A stretch of 64,000 nt of DNA, taken from assembly GCA_963377175.1 (NCBI GenBank), contig CAUJNA010003244.1, positions 453,888 through 517,887 of the forward strand. Direction: 5' to 3'. A program made the position numbers and the translations under genes. This stretch comes from Effrenium voratum (lineage: Eukaryota > Sar > Dinophyceae > Suessiales > Symbiodiniaceae). Position 1 is the first letter of the stretch. Each line of letters starts with the position of its first letter. The notes under the pieces were generated by a model. The model searched no databases. It saw nothing but the letters and a program-made list of their open reading frames with translations, and was not told the DNA's origin. Shown here one piece after another: positions 11,198-23,394 of this stretch.

Positions 11198-14100
11198 GAA
11201 AGCCGCAGCTTCCGGCAGCGCAACGCCAAACCAAGTTGAGCGCTTTCACGCAGCCAAAGTCGAAGCAGCCAGATCCGGCACCGGTGCCCAGCCGCGCAGA
11301 TCGTGCAGCGCAAGGCCCAGAAGGCGCCAAAGTGGCTGAGCTAGCAGCTGCTGTGGATGTGGAAGGTGAAGAAGGGAAGTTTGGCGACGAGGAGCTGGCT
11401 GCTGCAGCCCGGGATATGGGGCTGACCAGATGCGAATTCCAAGGCGCCGGCAACGAAAAGGCAACACGATCTTTGAAAGAGGCGGTGCTGTTCTACGAAT
11501 CCTTTCTGGATGAAGTGGTGGCCGCTTCAGAAGATGAACTTCCGTCTTCAAGCCCTGGTAGGAGATATGACCCAGCTCGCTGCTCTCTAGATTCATTGGC
11601 CGACTGGCTGGAAGACGCAACGCACAGCTCTGCTTTTTCAGGAATTGCGGCGCCCGAGACTGCGCTTTTAGGTTTTCATCACGCGCTTCAAGCCCGCTTG
11701 CCTAAGCGAAAGGCACTGCCGTGGGCTGGGGGCTGACCCTGACCCAAGAGATGCTAAGCGACTGCAAGACCATTCGCAGAGAGCTCGTTTCCAACCGAAA
11801 ACGCTATCCAATTGCAATTTGCCCTCATGATTCTCACGTGTCCAATTTCAAATGCTACCTGTTTTTCAGTTATCAGCCGAGCATCCTTCTAGTTGCTGTA
11901 GGCTGTAGGCCCAACCCTGGACCCTGGATTGCACATGGTGCAGCGTTCAGGTGTTCGCTGTGCTCATGTTCAATGTTGAGTCCACGGCTTTCTTTCTGCG
12001 GGAAAAGCCGGAAAAAGCTTTCTAATGTCGGCTCGAAGCGGTTTAAACCCCGAGCTTTTGCTTGTGGTGTGGCCTGGTTGTTCTTCCTGCAGGTGGCGCT
12101 CCCCAAGTTGCTGAGCTTTTGCGAATGGAACACAGAATGCCAAGCTGAGTTGGAGACGCTTGCTTGCGGCATCGAGCAGAACACGTGCATTTTCACTGAC
12201 ATTGCCCAGTTTTTCCGCCCAGAGCTCTACGAAGTGCTTGAAGAGTTGAAGAAGAAGCCGTCGATGGCTGTGGAAGTTCTCAGCCCGCTCTTGGCTGCCC
12301 AAAGCGCCATGCGGAGGAAGGCGCACTGCGCGCGCCACAGCAAGCTATGCTTCATTGGCACAGCAAGAATGCACACGGCAGGAAGCAGTTGCACTGCCCA
12401 CAGCAAACAAGGGAAGCAGTTGGGGCTGGCAGACCCCAATGTGCTTCACCTTTTAGCGTGGATCGGACTGAGGCTGGAGGTGCAGGAGTATGAAATAAGT
12501 TTGGAGAACGTTGAGAGCTTCCCATCTCACATTCTGGAGCGGCTCCTGGGCAAGTACTACGTGATAGAGTCGCAGGTCATGGATCCAAGAATGTTTGGGA
12601 ACTTGGGCAGCACAGCAAAGCAGTTTTTGCAAGACCTTTTTTCTTCTCAAGCGAGGCAAAGCCTCATCATAGCCTCATTGCGATGAATTGCAAACTGCCG
12701 GTTGCAACTCCTAGGCTAGGCTCCCTTTTCTTTTTGCCAGTTGCTCAGCTCCGTTGCTCGCAGCAAGAACCCCACCGCCAGGATGCCATGCGCCAGAGTG
12801 CGAAAGTACCATCGGCTCCGGCATCGAGCCGTTGCCGTGCAAGAGGTCTCCCCACTTGCGCGGTTCCAACAACGGTTCCAGCGAGCTGCTATGTGGTCAT
12901 GGCGGGAGTTGCTGTTTCAGCATATGTTCAAGGATGGCGTCTTGCAGAACGAGTACGAGCGTGAACTTCAATGGGCCTCCTCGCGCTCTTTGAGCATGAC
13001 CCACGCGTTTGGTGACGAAAAGGAGGCCGCTGCCTCTGCCTTGGACACGATCATCAAGCACTATGGCGTGGACAGGGTTTCTGCTGCCAAGGCGAGCCTC
13101 CGCAGTTGCTTTGCACGGCCAAAAGGCAGATTCATTGACTCTACTGACAGTGTGGCAGCTGCTACACTCAACATGACTCAACATCCAGTTGCTGTCTTGG
13201 TTGATTGACAAATTGATTGACGCATGACTGGAAAACCGGGAAATTTGTCAGACGTGTTGAAGTGTTGGGCAGGTCAAGAGTGTAGGGGTACTTAGTGCAG
13301 TGCTGGGGGGTAATTACTTTGTGTCATTTGTCAATGGATCTTGCGTTGGGGTCTTGCACCCCTGCGCGTTGTCGCAGAAAAAACAATCTACTAGTTACTA
13401 GTAGCGAATTCCAGCCTTATATCTGTCAGTCCGTCGCGCAGGATGCGATTGTCAGCGCGGGCGGTCCGGCTAAGCAGCCTTTCCTCGCGGCCCTGAATGT
13501 CACTGAGGTTGAGATGAGATCAAAATACTCGGAGCGTTTTCCAGCACAGGCATGGCAATTGAACCAGAACCCAGCAAAGGGCCACGGGATGCGGTCTACG
13601 GACTTGTGGTTGCACACCTTGATCCACAACCTTGGGTTGATTCTGATCGGCGTTAAGATTGCAGTGTTCAGTGTTCAGAATATTGTTCTTTCCAAGTTGC
13701 CAAGTTGACAATCGCCTGTGTTTTTTTGCAGTTCTTTGTTCTTTGGATTCTTTGGCTGCGCGGCCGTGCGTCCTGCGTTCTGCGTGCTGGGAGTTGCAGT
13801 TGCGCTTTTCCTCTTTGGCAAGTAAGTCAAGATGAGGCTTGTTGGCGCTTAACTGCGCCTAACTCAGTCGTAGAGGCTGTAGAGGTGTCTTGTCCTGCGT
13901 CCTGATGTGAACTTGATGGGCTTGATGGAGACAATTTGAGACCAATTGAGATAACACTCGCACAAAAAAGCAAACCGACAGAGTTTAAGCGCACTTGATT
14001 CACCGGGGTGTCAGAGGAGGCCTCCCTTACTGTAAGGATCTGGGTCGATGATGTCTTGAGCGTCGACCCGTACATTTGCCCGGTCAACTTCCCTGGCAAT

Positions 14101-14361
14101 CAGCGGGCAGCGTCGCGGTGGCTCTTTGCAACTGAATGCTTGTTGTCGCAGTGCTTCCCGGTCCACCCTGGCCTGCACGCTGATTTCCGAATCAGCTGCT
14201 TCAATTTCCCTCGCGAAGCCCGAAAACCGCGGCAGGCTTGCTCCCAAGCAGGCAACAGCATGAACGTGATTTGCCCCTACATTTGCGTGCTGCATTCTGC
14301 AGCTTGCTGGCGAGCAGCGGCAGCTACTGACAGGACGAGTTGGAAGCCCTTGACTTCTTGA
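11198..14361 (+). CDS. C5-cytosine DNA methyltransferase, at least five exons
   Basis: Predicted to methylate cytosine in DNA from S-adenosylmethionine. Exons: 11198-11712, 12093-12598, 12782 to at most 13208, about 13431-13650, and 14104-14361 with TGA. Motif I is FSGIAAPETALLGFHHAL, followed by SFCEWNTEC and IFTDI in exon 2. The catalytic loop is AGSSCTAHS, with Ser-Cys in place of the usual Pro-Cys. Motif VI is LENVESFP, the motif VIII-like segment is ARVRKYHRLRH, the late motifs are AWQLNQNPAKGHGMRST and RWLFATECLLSQCFPV, and motif X is SQAGNSMNV. The first exon has an acidic linker and a QTKLSAF stretch that weakly resembles a PCNA-binding box. Introns 1 and 2 use GC and apparent GA donors; the ends of exons 3 and 4 are uncertain. 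Introns argue that this copy is a resident gene. Upstream exons may exist. Confidence 0.8.
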
Positions 14362-14670
14362 GCTTGTGCTTTTGCAAACTTGCCGAACGCTTCCCAGTCT
14401 TGCTATTGTTGTAGCTGTTGCGCGCTTGTTTTCACACGCTTTTTGAATGGGTGACGGTGACGAGTCTTGAAGGAGGGGGGCGGGGGTTCGGTCCTCCACA
14501 CAAACCTGTGTTGATAGTTGATTGGCAATTAGGTTGAGCCGCGGGCCCTCATTTCAGTTTCAACTGCATCCTGATGAGGCCTGAGGACCCTGCCCCTGCT
14601 AACTAAGATTTGAAGCTTGTTGTTTGGCCAGCTTAGAACGCGAACCCAGCCTTCCAGCTTGCCTGCTTGA

Positions 14671-14673
14671 CTG

Positions 14674-14750
<77 letters not shown>
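14671..14750. repeat. TGCC/TTGC tetranucleotide array
   Basis: About ten TGCC units pass into about eight TTGC units. It forms an inverted partner to the GCAA array at 14844-14982. Confidence 0.9.
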
Positions 14751-14842
14751 AGCCCTTGTCACTTGGCTCTCTGCTGTGTTGAAAATTGGTCGTGATGTTG
14801 ATGTTACGGTGCAATGGTTCTTTCTGCCGCCTGGGTAACTAG

Positions 14843-14843
<1 letters not shown>

Positions 14844-14878
<35 letters not shown>

Positions 14879-14923
14879 GAGCGAGCGAGCGAGCGAGCGA
14901 GCGAGCGACCGAGCGAGCGAGCC

Positions 14924-14982
<59 letters not shown>
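14844..14982. repeat. AAGC/GAGC tetranucleotide array
   Basis: AAGC units, then GAGC units, then AAGC units again. The sequence is complementary to the TTGC part of the array about 100 bp upstream. Confidence 0.9.
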
Positions 14983-15095
14983 TGTTAAGTTATCACCGGA
15001 TTTGAGGGTGAGTTGCGAACAAGTGCAACTTCTTACATTTCTGAGTTGCGCAATAGCGTTGCAGTTTGGGCCACCAATAGCCTTCCTTCCCGCAG

Positions 15096-15282
15096 GATTG
15101 TGGCGGAGGTGTCTCTGTTCCGGGATGCCTGCATGCAGCAGCAACACGCGGCCCATGTTGCCCAACAAGAACACTTGGCTGCAGCGGCAGAGGCAGCTCG
15201 GGCAGTAGCGTCTCTTCGTGCGCCAGAAGGCCCGAAAAAGCGGAAGCGCGGGAAAAGCGCCCCTTCGCCCCTTCGCCGTTGA
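15096..15282 (+). CDS. terminal exon of a nuclear-looking small protein
   Basis: A strong acceptor (CCTTCCTTCCCGCAG|G) precedes IVAEVSLFRDACMQQQ, an Ala/Gln-rich helix and the basic end PKKRKRGKSAP, with TGA at 15280-15282. The basic run is a likely nuclear localisation signal. Third positions are mostly G or C. It lies downstream of the methyltransferase and could belong to a separate gene. Family unknown. Confidence 0.55.
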
Positions 15283-16593
15283 CGAGTCTGAGGTGAGCGA
15301 GCCTACGTGCTTTTCCCGCACATGTTTTGGAATTGCGATGCGCAACCGGCGGTGCCCAAAGCCAGCCAGACCTTGCTATGTGACTGCTATGTGGGATGGA
15401 GCAGCAGTCATGAGTCATGATGCCAGCTTTGCAATCCAGACTTTCAACATTCGTGAATTTCTTGCGTTTCCCCAGTCAATGACGCTGTAAAGTTAAGTCA
15501 TCGCTGACTCACTGACTCGCTGGCTTGCGTTGCTGCTGCGCTCTTGCTTCGGCGCGACTTTTGGCGCTGCTTTGGGCAGGTTGAACTGCCGAAGCAGCGC
15601 AGCAATCGGCAGTTGTCGCCACCTGAAAGTCCACGACTTGTTAGAACACTTGGCCTGTTACCGTTGTTACCAGACCGATGCAAACTCAGACTACCCCTTC
15701 GTTATTTTGTCGAGTTGTTTGCTTCAGTGGCGCGGGCTATCAGATGCTGCAAATGATGTGCTATATTTCGGAGCCGCTGCGTAGGCAGGCCGGCTTCCTT
15801 TGTGCAACTCAACTCAGCAACGCAACTCATCATGTCTCAGCAACTTCGGATTGCAGGGCTCATTTTCCACTGGACAGATTGGCCCGCCCAAGGCTGAAAG
15901 GTGAAGCGTCGAGAAAAAATGGGGCCGGGTGAACTGAAGACTGAAAACTGATATTTTTGCACTGCGCCCAAAGGCCCTATGGTCTTATGGTCTGATTGTC
16001 GGGGAAAAGGCGGCCGTTCGGATGTTGGGTTTTTGGCATGTTAGCGCAGGTTAGCAGGTTTGGGTTTGTGTGGCGCCCTTCCGTGACAGGCGCAACGCTG
16101 GAAGTCCAGTTCGGCAGATCCTGAGATTGTGGCTGGGGCCTCGGGCGCTGGCTGACCCCGGTGTTGAGCTGAGAGGTTCGCTTTACAGCTTGAGCTTTGT
16201 TTTGACATTCGCCACCCGTGACTCTTCGTGCCGCATGCTTTTTGGGGTGACTAGTTGCGCTTGTGACTGCGCAGATATCCGGTTCTGTTTTCGGGCGGGC
16301 GGGAAGATTGTTCATTGTTGTTAGATACTTTTCATCAGTGTTTTGGCTTGTCGCTCATTCGCGATTTGGTTGAAGTCGACCATGTGGTACGGGACACCGT
16401 GTAGACTCCGTGTAGACGTTGTGCAACTGCAGACTTTGAGAGTTGCATGGATTCTGCCAGACTCGGCTCGAGGCGAGCCCACAAGTTCGTCAGAGTTTGC
16501 TTGGCTCGTCACTTGGGCCTGGCACCCTTTCAACTTTTTTGGCAAACCGGCAACCTTCACCTTTCCGCCACGTGTGGGCGTGGCTTGCAAAGC
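15283..16593. other. no confident gene
   Basis: Short frames such as plus 16070-16324 are open, but none has convincing splice boundaries. The composition resembles the introns of the methyltransferase block. Confidence 0.3.
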
Positions 16594-17016
16594 ATGTCAA
16601 AGCGGTCTGCAAGGCAGCTTGCGCCTCAGGCCAGCGATGAAGGAAGCACTGGTGGCACTGCTGGCGCAATGCCCAGCCCCCGCAACACCGAGAAAAAGAG
16701 GAGATTCAAGGCTGTTTCTGAGCCTGGCGCGGGGGATGGCAAGAAGTCTAAAAGCGCGAAGGAGGCTCAGTCCATTGAGGAGCTCTTTGGCGAGGAATGC
16801 GTGGGGGCCCTGAGGATTGAGCGCATCTTTGAGATTTTCGGGGAGCCAAAGAATGAGTACGTTGACATCCCCTGGTTCGATGAAGACGGCAAGCCGAATC
16901 TGATTGCTGACCCATTGAACCGACCCTTGCAGCTCTCGACTGTAGCCGAGTACGAGCAACGGCTGTTTGCTTCGGGCCTTGCTGACGATTGCGCAGGTGG
17001 CTTGGTGGCGCAGTAG
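16594..17016 (+). CDS. unknown protein, basic N-terminal half, acidic C-terminal half
   Basis: The ATG at 16594 opens a 140-residue frame (the frame is also open upstream to 16447, but that part is less coding-like). It starts MSKRSARQLAPQASDEG, has a basic stretch EKKRRFKAV with KKSKSAKEA, then a folded-looking part containing IERIFEIFGEPKNEYVDIP and TVAEYEQRLFASG. TAG at 17014-17016. The KKRR and KKSK clusters suggest a nuclear protein. Family unknown. Confidence 0.55.
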   Translation: MSKRSARQLAPQASDEGSTGGTAGAMPSPRNTEKKRRFKAVSEPGAGDGKKSKSAKEAQSIEELFGEECVGALRIERIFEIFGEPKNEYVDIPWFDEDGKPNLIADPLNRPLQLSTVAEYEQRLFASGLADDCAGGLVAQ

Positions 17017-17604
17017 TGCTTTGCAGGCAAGTAGGCGCCAAGCAGACTCATGAATTTACTTTTTCCCTCAACGATGTTAGGGCTGTGCTTCTAACTTTAG
17101 GTGCTTCAGAATAGTTTGCCGGTCTCCTGAAAATATGAAGTTTCTGGTTTCGGTGAAAGTGTTAAAACCCTCTAGGCCCCGTGCCGAAATTGGGTAGCTG
17201 TTCTGAGGTCCTTGTTGGTGTTGCTTCCCAAGTTCCATTGATCGCCATTTGGCTCAAGACACAATTGAGGTTCAAGATCTGATGTGTGACTGCAGACCTA
17301 CGTGATCGGCATTAAGAACGAAAACAACTGCTTGCGCTGCATTGTCAGGACTACTGTTGTAACCATCATTCCTTCTCCCTTACAACGTTTACACGGGTTC
17401 GGCTATAACGGCATCGTCCGTATACACCTTTCCACGTGGTTGGTATTAAAGCTTGAGGGTTCGGTGCACAGCGTCCCACGGGACGTCACCTTGCCGTCTC
17501 TTGACAGGTTATCAGCCGTAACTACAAGCTCTACACTGGACTGGGAGACAGCTGGTTTATTGCGGGTACAGGGACAATAAAGGAACGATAATCTACACAG
17601 TACA
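17017..17604. other. leader region of the gag-like frame
   Basis: No coding exon was found. It holds a near match to the spliced leader (17244-17258) and a stretch upstream of the ATG at 17605 that could be the untranslated leader or long terminal repeat of a retroelement. I could not find matching repeat ends or a primer binding site. Confidence 0.3.
17244..17258 (+). other. spliced-leader-like sequence, one base short
   Basis: GCCATTTGGCTCAAG equals the leader tail with one T missing. It lies 347 bp upstream of the gag-like ATG on the same strand. Chance cannot be excluded for a 15-mer with a deletion. Confidence 0.35.
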
Positions 17605-18471
17605 ATGGCGTCTTCGGCGAGCCCAAGTACTGCAACTTTTGGGAACAGCAGCTCAGAGGGATCCAATGGATTGATGGCTCTTCCTGCGGTGATGGATATG
17701 GTTGCAGATTCACAGGATGAACCTGGGAGCTTGTGATGTTCCAGCGCCATTCAGCGACACATCCATTCTACAAGATCATGGAAAGAAGATCGATGTTCAT
17801 CGAGTCGAAGAAACGGGAACTCAATGAGAAGATCATCTCGCTTCTTGCGGAGCACTACGACGTCGCAGAAGGGCGTGAGATCGACATCGAAGGGTGGGAG
17901 GTCAAAATCCCCCACCAGTGCAGATTTTCGCGCCGTGATCAAAGAGAAGAATAAGATGGAGGTGGAGATCGGGGAATATCAGAAGACACTTGATGAAATG
18001 TCGGCAGCAATGGCGAATCTTAACCAAGAAGACTATGGAAGCACCATCCTGATCCAGGAGCTGGAAAGACGATGCGAGATTGCCAGCAAGCAGTCGGGAC
18101 ATCTAGTGAGTCACCACCAACACCACATGGCTGAGGCATGGCGCAAGTTTGAGGAAGAAGCCCAACAGATGCGCAAGGTGGAAATGAACGCATTTCAGTA
18201 CGGGGAGAAGAAAGACATGGAGTCGAATATCATAATGCAACAGATGAGACAAGCTGAAGGAACTATCATGGAGCAGAAGCGGGAGATTGCATTGATGAAA
18301 TCCTACATGGCAAGCGAGAAGTCGGCTGCGCAGGAATCAGCTATACGTGCAAACCAGATACACCGTGAGGCTTCACAACAGATATCAGTTTATCAGCAAC
18401 AGATCAGAGGCATAGAATCTTCTACATCTATCGAGAAGTTCAAGGAGGAGGAGATGGTCCAAAGTCTGAAA
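17605..18471 (+). pseudogene. gag-like coiled-coil protein, frameshifted, cut by gap
   Basis: Starts MASSASPSTATFGNSSSEG at 17605 and meets a stop near 17735. The adjacent frame (KIMERRSMFIESKKRELNEK) takes over until about 17900, and a third segment continues into the N run. The last part is a long coiled coil rich in Gln, Glu, Lys and Met (QELERRCEIASKQSGHL, MEQKREIALMKSYM). Small N-terminal domain plus long coiled coil would fit the gag of a dinoflagellate LTR retrotransposon, but no zinc knuckle, protease or polymerase is visible before the gap. A cytoskeletal protein is the alternative. Confidence 0.4.
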
Positions 18472-18571
18472 NNNNNNNNNNNNNNNNNNNNNNNNNNNNN
18501 NNNNNNNNNNNNNNNNNNNNNNNNNNNNNNNNNNNNNNNNNNNNNNNNNNNNNNNNNNNNNNNNNNNNNNN
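18472..18571. other. assembly gap (100 N)
   Basis: Exactly 100 N. The left side ends in the coiled-coil frame and the right side begins in a TTG repeat, so the repeat probably caused the gap and its real size is unknown. Confidence 0.98.
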
Positions 18572-19958
<1,387 letters not shown>

Positions 19959-19984
19959 TGTGGTGCTTCTTCAAACCAACCGCA

Positions 19985-20062
19985 ACAAGCTACGAGGAGT
20001 TCAGCTTTGTAAGCGGCAGCCGCGAGATGGTGGAGGACGAACGCAGGCAGGGGCCCAACTAG
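19985..20062 (+). CDS. possible terminal exon, unknown
   Basis: Directly after the microsatellite, the frame ATSYEEFSFVSGSREMVED then ERRQGPN ends at TAG 20060-20062. Codon use is coding-like, but the acceptor (CAACAAG or farther upstream) is poor. It may be the last exon of a gene whose intron holds the repeat. Confidence 0.35.
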   Translation, partial: TSYEEFSFVSGSREMVEDERRQGPN

Positions 20063-20530
20063 CCCCTCCAACAGGGTTTCTAATGGGTTTGCCTTTTGGG
20101 TGTGGGCTTGGGCAGCCAAAGGGAACCCCCCACTTTGGGGTCCCATACATCCCTTCAAAGCCATTTAAACACCCTGTGGACCAATAGCGGTTGATGTTCC
20201 TTGGTGGGGTGATGTTTAAGGGGAAACAAATATTGGGAGCCCTCCTGCAAATCCATTTTTCTCGGGCATGTTATGAATAGCCCAATTTGCGAAGCCTGCC
20301 AAAAGGCCCCAAAAGGGCCACTAAAAAGGGCAGATGTTCGGTTTGAGGTGATGTAAACCTTGTTGCCATGTCGACCCCTATTAGTCAACCGAGGGTTTAT
20401 TAATCCAGGGTTCCCACGCTATGTCCCTTGATTGATTAAGGCACCACTTTTGGGCTGTCCTCTTTTTCAGAGTTCCTTTTGATTTTTTGGGGGGGATGTT
20501 TCAACAGGTTGGACACAGGAACCCTGACAG

Positions 20531-20642
20531 GACTTGCACATTACGACCGTTGGACCTCGCCGTGTATTACAACTGCAATAAATGTGTTGAGGCATTGATC
20601 CGAGCTGGGGCCAAGACCGACCAGGCGCGGAGGGATGCTTAA
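20531..20642 (+). CDS. terminal exon with an ankyrin-like repeat
   Basis: After CCTGACAG|G the frame reads PLDLAVYYNCNKCVEALIRA, then GAKTDQARRDA and TAA at 20640-20642. This follows the ankyrin pattern PLxLAxxxxxxxxVxxLLxxGA. Ankyrin repeats mediate protein binding. Only one repeat is visible, so the rest must lie in exons upstream, probably across the gap. The short charged tail after the repeat suggests the natural C-terminus. Confidence 0.5.
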
Positions 20643-21777
20643 TGGTTCGGAGACGGCTCTCTTTTGGTTTGGTATGTCAAAGGAAACCACAAGGGAAACC
20701 ACTCATTGGATGAGGACGTATATTGTGGGCAACCCCAACTTGTTGTTTCTTCCTGTCAATTCCACTCTCATCTTTCAGGCGTGCTACTTTTGAGCAGAGG
20801 AGATACTGGCAATGACCCTTGTCAGATCAAGATTGTGCCTCAACGCGCAGTGTCGCCAGGGCCATTGTCCAAGTTTCGGAGATTTGAACTCAAGAGCAGG
20901 GGCCGCCTTTGTTCGACCGAGACATTGATGGCATGCAACAGTGGGTCGCCAGCCAAGTTTGTGTTCCGCTCCTGAGCTTTTTGGGTCTCGAGGTGACTAC
21001 TCCAGCCTACAGAGGCTGGGCTCCTATGGCGCGACTCGGCTTCGGACCATGAGCAATCAAAAACCTGCGCACTGAAAGTTCGGGGACGGTCCCCAGAGTT
21101 AAATGAACTATTACACCCATGAAGATCAAACAAAATTGGGGGGGGGGGGGAAGTCGCTGACCTCCGGTTTGCCTTGAGGGACCCCTGTCAACTTCGTGTT
21201 CAGACAGTTTCGCGTTTACAAGGGAAACTCAGAAGGGAAACAATTGGGCCGGGTGATTCGACACCCACCTGGAAGCGGTCTCCGTCAGACATCATCATCC
21301 ATTTTCGGGAACCGGTCCGCAGCTTTTGTCTCTGGTGCGACTCCTCCACTTGCAGGTGTTTGGTTCGGTTTGCTTAGAACAAGACATGCCCAATTAGGCA
21401 CTCAGCCGCATGGGCGTCCCTCTTGGGCCGAAGATCACCAAAGGCCCCACGACGAAGCATCGCTGACATGGAACCTGTCGGTGGGGGAGGGTGCGCTGCA
21501 CGTGCTACTTATCAACTTTGGCCAAGTAGGATCCTCGCCGTTGCCAAACGAGGACACGGCGTGTTCTGAAACAGCGTATCAACAGCGTTTGCCACAAGCG
21601 GGTGCGGGAAACGCGACCTGTTGCATCTCATAGAAGTTGTGTAGACTCCTTTAACACCAGAGCTTTCTGACTCAGCAGGCGTCAAAACCGTCATTGCATG
21701 GATAACACTGTCATATTCAATCACAAAACCTCCCATACCCGGCTTTCATTGTATTGCAGCTGTAATATCCCCTTTAG
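20643..21777. other. intergenic or intronic, a few coding-like stretches
   Basis: The minus strand 20840-20976 has an acceptor AAGCTCAG and an open frame (DPLLHAINVSVEQRRPLLL) ending in a stop. The plus strand 21460-21530 reads ASLTWNLSVGEGALHVLLIN. Both are coding-like but too weakly bounded to call. A G12 run lies at 21140. Confidence 0.25.
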
Positions 21778-21856
21778 GAAAGGGGCGACTGCTGAGGATG
21801 CGGTACGTTGCGAACGCCACCCAGAACGAGTGCGCCATCTGGTACCTGGACAACAA
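21778..21856 (+). CDS. possible internal exon, unknown
   Basis: Acceptor CCCCTTTAG|G, frame RLLRMRYVANATQNECAIWY then LDNK, possible donor GTTTCC at 21857. Third positions are nearly all G or C. The reading frame also continues past the donor, so the 3' end is uncertain. Family unknown. Confidence 0.35.
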
Positions 21857-22978
21857 GTTTCCGCCCTTGATGCTTGGCTGCCTCTTGGGTTTTCCACCAA
21901 AATCACGTCTGAATTGTTTTGAAATGACCGACTTGTAAAGCACCTTTGTGGAAAACGAATGAAAATGATTGTTTCCCTAGCCAACAAAAGGCCACCCTGC
22001 CTGCCACGTTGCTGAAGCTCGTGCCTTCCAGCAGGAGTTTACGGAAGGAGCCCAAAACGGGGGTCCACCAAAAGGAGGTGTAGTCGAAAAATCCGCGTTG
22101 TGTTGGGGGGAGATCATGATAGTCTGCTTGGGTGTGTTTGATTGTTTGAGTGTCCTTTTTGTTGGTTGGTTTAAAGAGAAACCGTCAGGAAACCCACCAC
22201 TTTTGGGGGTCCTTGTTGAACCCGCTGGTTCTTTTGGGTGTAAGGATGGAATCCGTCTCAGCGATAAGCTCGCGGCAATATGTGAATCGGAGGTAGATCT
22301 GTAGAAATGTTTCGCGATGCGAACAAGAAACCGCGGGGTTGCTCCACTAGGTGAAACCACAAGGTTCTGAGTGTGTGGGTACAACCATTATGGTTGTGGT
22401 TTAAAATGAAGCCAACAGGCCAAAACCATCCATTTTGTCAGGGGTATGGTGAGTAATCAACACTCAGACAGAACAGGAACTCGCAATTGTGGAGTTCCCA
22501 CTCATTTGCTGGTTCTCCATGAGTGCGAACTGTACCTGTTGGTCGGGCATGGCACTGATTCACTGTTAAAAATGGGTTTTGTTTCCATCAGCTATCGTGA
22601 CAGGGAATTCGGAGCAACCCAAAATGTGATACAGACGCAGCCAAAGCCGTCTGGTGCAAAGGGGGCATGAATCGGACAAAGTGGCCGACGTATGCCGACG
22701 TGTCCTGTGCAAAAAGGCGATGCCACGCGGGGTGTAGCATGCTGCAACTCAAGCTGCAACTCGCATGCTCAAAGATGACTTCCACCGCCCCAAGCCACTA
22801 CCCACAAGGGAAAACGAGCCGTACATGTCTGTGTGTTCCATAGTGGTTTTTGGGTAGCGGAAACCATGCTAGGCATTCCCTGCTGAGGCCTTTAGAGCGA
22901 GTGGATAAAAAGTACATCTCACGAAACTTGGTCGCGAGCCGGCTTCATTTGGGTCCATGACATCCGTTGGATGGCCAG

Positions 22979-23394
22979 GCTTCGACCGAGAACGATACCA
23001 GCGGGAGATGTGGCGCACTACCCTGTCACGCGACCGCTCGTGTAAGGAGCCGAGCTGTCAATGAGAGCTCGATGCTCAAAAGCGCTGCTTCTGATTTGTG
23101 AATCCAGCCCCAATATGATATAGTTGGAAACCAAGGGAAACCATGAAGCTTATGTGAAGAGGGACAAATACCTTGCGACACTGGATCTGCTGACAACTCC
23201 AGAACCACAAAGTAATGGACCCCAGGGCTCCAGATTGGGGTCATGAGCCTCGGGGGAAAATGAATCCTGCAACCTCTTGAATTCCGTGTTCGACTTCAGG
23301 CAGGGATTGCTGCTTTGTTCAAGCCATGCGGAGCGGACTTCTGCACGGATACACTTCCGCGTTAAGGGCGGCCATTGCCAAACACGACGCTTAG
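22979..23394 (+). CDS. last two exons of an unknown gene
   Basis: Exon 22979-23041 (after GATGGCCAG) encodes FDRERYQREMWRTTLSRDRS and ends at T|GTAAGG. The intron 23042-23299 ends in GACTTCAG|G. Exon 23300-23394 encodes RDCCFVQAMRSGLLHGYTSA, then LRAAIAKHDA and TAG. The phases fit: the T left over from the first exon plus GC gives Cys. The last exon loosely resembles the helical half of an ankyrin repeat. Function unknown. Confidence 0.5.

Noticed and set aside
11875..11945. NPGP-containing stretch (VAVGCRPNPGPW) like a 2A peptide or a LINE leader
   Set aside because: It lies inside the first methyltransferase intron (11713-12092), lacks the D(V/I)E part of the motif, and splicing removes it cleanly with the kinase-type frame restored in exon 2.
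14011..14499. Minus-strand open frame with a charged helical look (REIEAADSEISVQARVDREA)
   Set aside because: The plus strand over the same bases carries methyltransferase motifs RWLFATECLLSQ and SQAGNSMNV, so the minus frame is a shadow.
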